41,291 bases of DNA from assembly GCA_016931625.1 (NCBI GenBank), contig JAFGEK010000073.1:1-41291 (forward strand), written 5' to 3'. The notes beneath the pieces were generated by a model. That model ran no database searches. It had not been told where the DNA came from and saw only the letters and a program-made list of their open reading frames with translations. The position numbers and the translations under genes were made by a program. This document shows, piece after piece, positions 41,134-41,291 of the stretch (its first letter is position 1; every line of letters starts with the position of its first letter). This DNA is from Deltaproteobacteria bacterium (lineage in GTDB: Bacteria; Myxococcota; XYA12-FULL-58-9; JAFGEK01).

Positions 41134-41291
41134 TTTAAGTTTGTGAATTCCATCAGGACGTTGTTCGATTGTCAAGTCGAGCAATTCTGTCGTATACAGG
41201 GGTATAGGAAGCGGTTGAAACCGTAGCCGTTGCCGAAACTGCTCCCAAGTATATGACCGTTTCTGGCTACGTCGGTTAAACCATTTGAATA
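41119..41291 (-). CDS. ltrA: Group II intron reverse transcriptase/maturase, C-terminal fragment
   Basis: About 57 codons at the window edge, in frame from 41289 to a TAA at 41121-41119. The translation FKWFNRRSQKRSYTWEQFRQ followed by LRFQPLPIP is the characteristic C-terminal end of LtrA-type maturases. The last residues KEPDA and the stop are encoded by the first bases of domain V, so coding and ribozyme sequence overlap. The reverse transcriptase active site would be outside the window. Confidence 0.82.
   Translation of the reverse strand, partial: FKWFNRRSQKRSYTWEQFRQRLRFQPLPIPLYTTELLDLTIEQRPDGIHKLKEPDA

Larger units (their letters stand above)
41057..41291 (-). mobile_element. 3' end of a group II intron, runs off the window
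   Basis: Read on the minus strand, the order is maturase C-terminus, domain V, a hairpin fitting domain VI, then an AT dinucleotide that fits an intron 3' boundary at about 41057. The rest of the intron (domains I-IV and most of the reverse transcriptase) lies beyond 41291. The boundary is estimated from domain spacing and is good to only a few bases. Confidence 0.75.

Noticed and set aside
40981-41226. Plus-strand 81-codon frame
   Set aside because: It is antisense to the group II intron domain V/VI and maturase C-terminus, which explain this sequence better.
1-41291. CRISPR arrays, tRNA and rRNA genes
   Set aside because: I looked for regularly spaced palindromic repeats and for cloverleaf or rRNA-like segments in all intergenic gaps and found none; a covariance-model scan was not possible here.

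Overview
The window looks like chromosomal DNA from a low-GC (roughly 40%) member or relative of the Myxococcota (old Deltaproteobacteria). Reasons: a secreted protein ending in a MYXO-CTERM-like tail, a lipoprotein with the cysteine-rich repeat style common in that group, many lipoproteins, an ECF sigma/FecR module, a multi-PAS hybrid histidine kinase and a very large multidomain synthase. This placement is an inference from families; no rRNA or other lineage marker is present. No tRNA, rRNA or CRISPR array was found.

Left third (1-11.7 kb, almost all minus strand). A three-gene surface operon encodes a transglutaminase-like lipoprotein, a MYXO-CTERM protein and a LamG lipoprotein that is split by a 16-bp tandem duplication. 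Next comes a damaged patch (about 6.2-8.1 kb) with a TonB-receptor fragment, an IS3-family remnant and a GC-rich orphan piece. A four-gene ECF sigma operon follows: exported protein, sigma factor, FecR/TPR anti-sigma factor and a CBM6-like lipoprotein.

Middle (11.8-18.7 kb). A GHMP sugar kinase fused to a GalU-type uridylyltransferase lies divergent to a PAS3-HisKA-HATPase-REC kinase. That kinase converges on a TPR lipoprotein across a hairpin containing both stop codons. pdxJ sits upstream of the TPR gene.

Right half (19.0-36 kb, plus strand) is the centrepiece: an acyl-CoA dehydrogenase, a MITE-like element, a 2902-residue synthase (KS-AT-KS-ACPx4-KR-DH), an Sfp-type phosphopantetheinyl transferase and an 1858-residue single-chain biotin-dependent acyl-CoA carboxylase of eukaryotic-ACC type. 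The last three genes are joined by 4-bp ATGA overlaps. Together they form a self-contained iterative acyl/polyketide assembly unit: the carboxylase would make malonyl-CoA, the transferase would load carrier domains, and the synthase would build the chain. All four carrier domains have threonine where the phosphopantetheine-bearing serine is expected. No enoyl reductase or thioesterase is visible in the synthase.

Right end (36-41.3 kb). A Nudix hydrolase, SppA-type protease, small outer-membrane barrel protein, YiiX-like permuted-papain lipoprotein and a short hypothetical protein are followed by the 3' end of a minus-strand group II intron (maturase C-terminus plus domains V/VI) running off the window.
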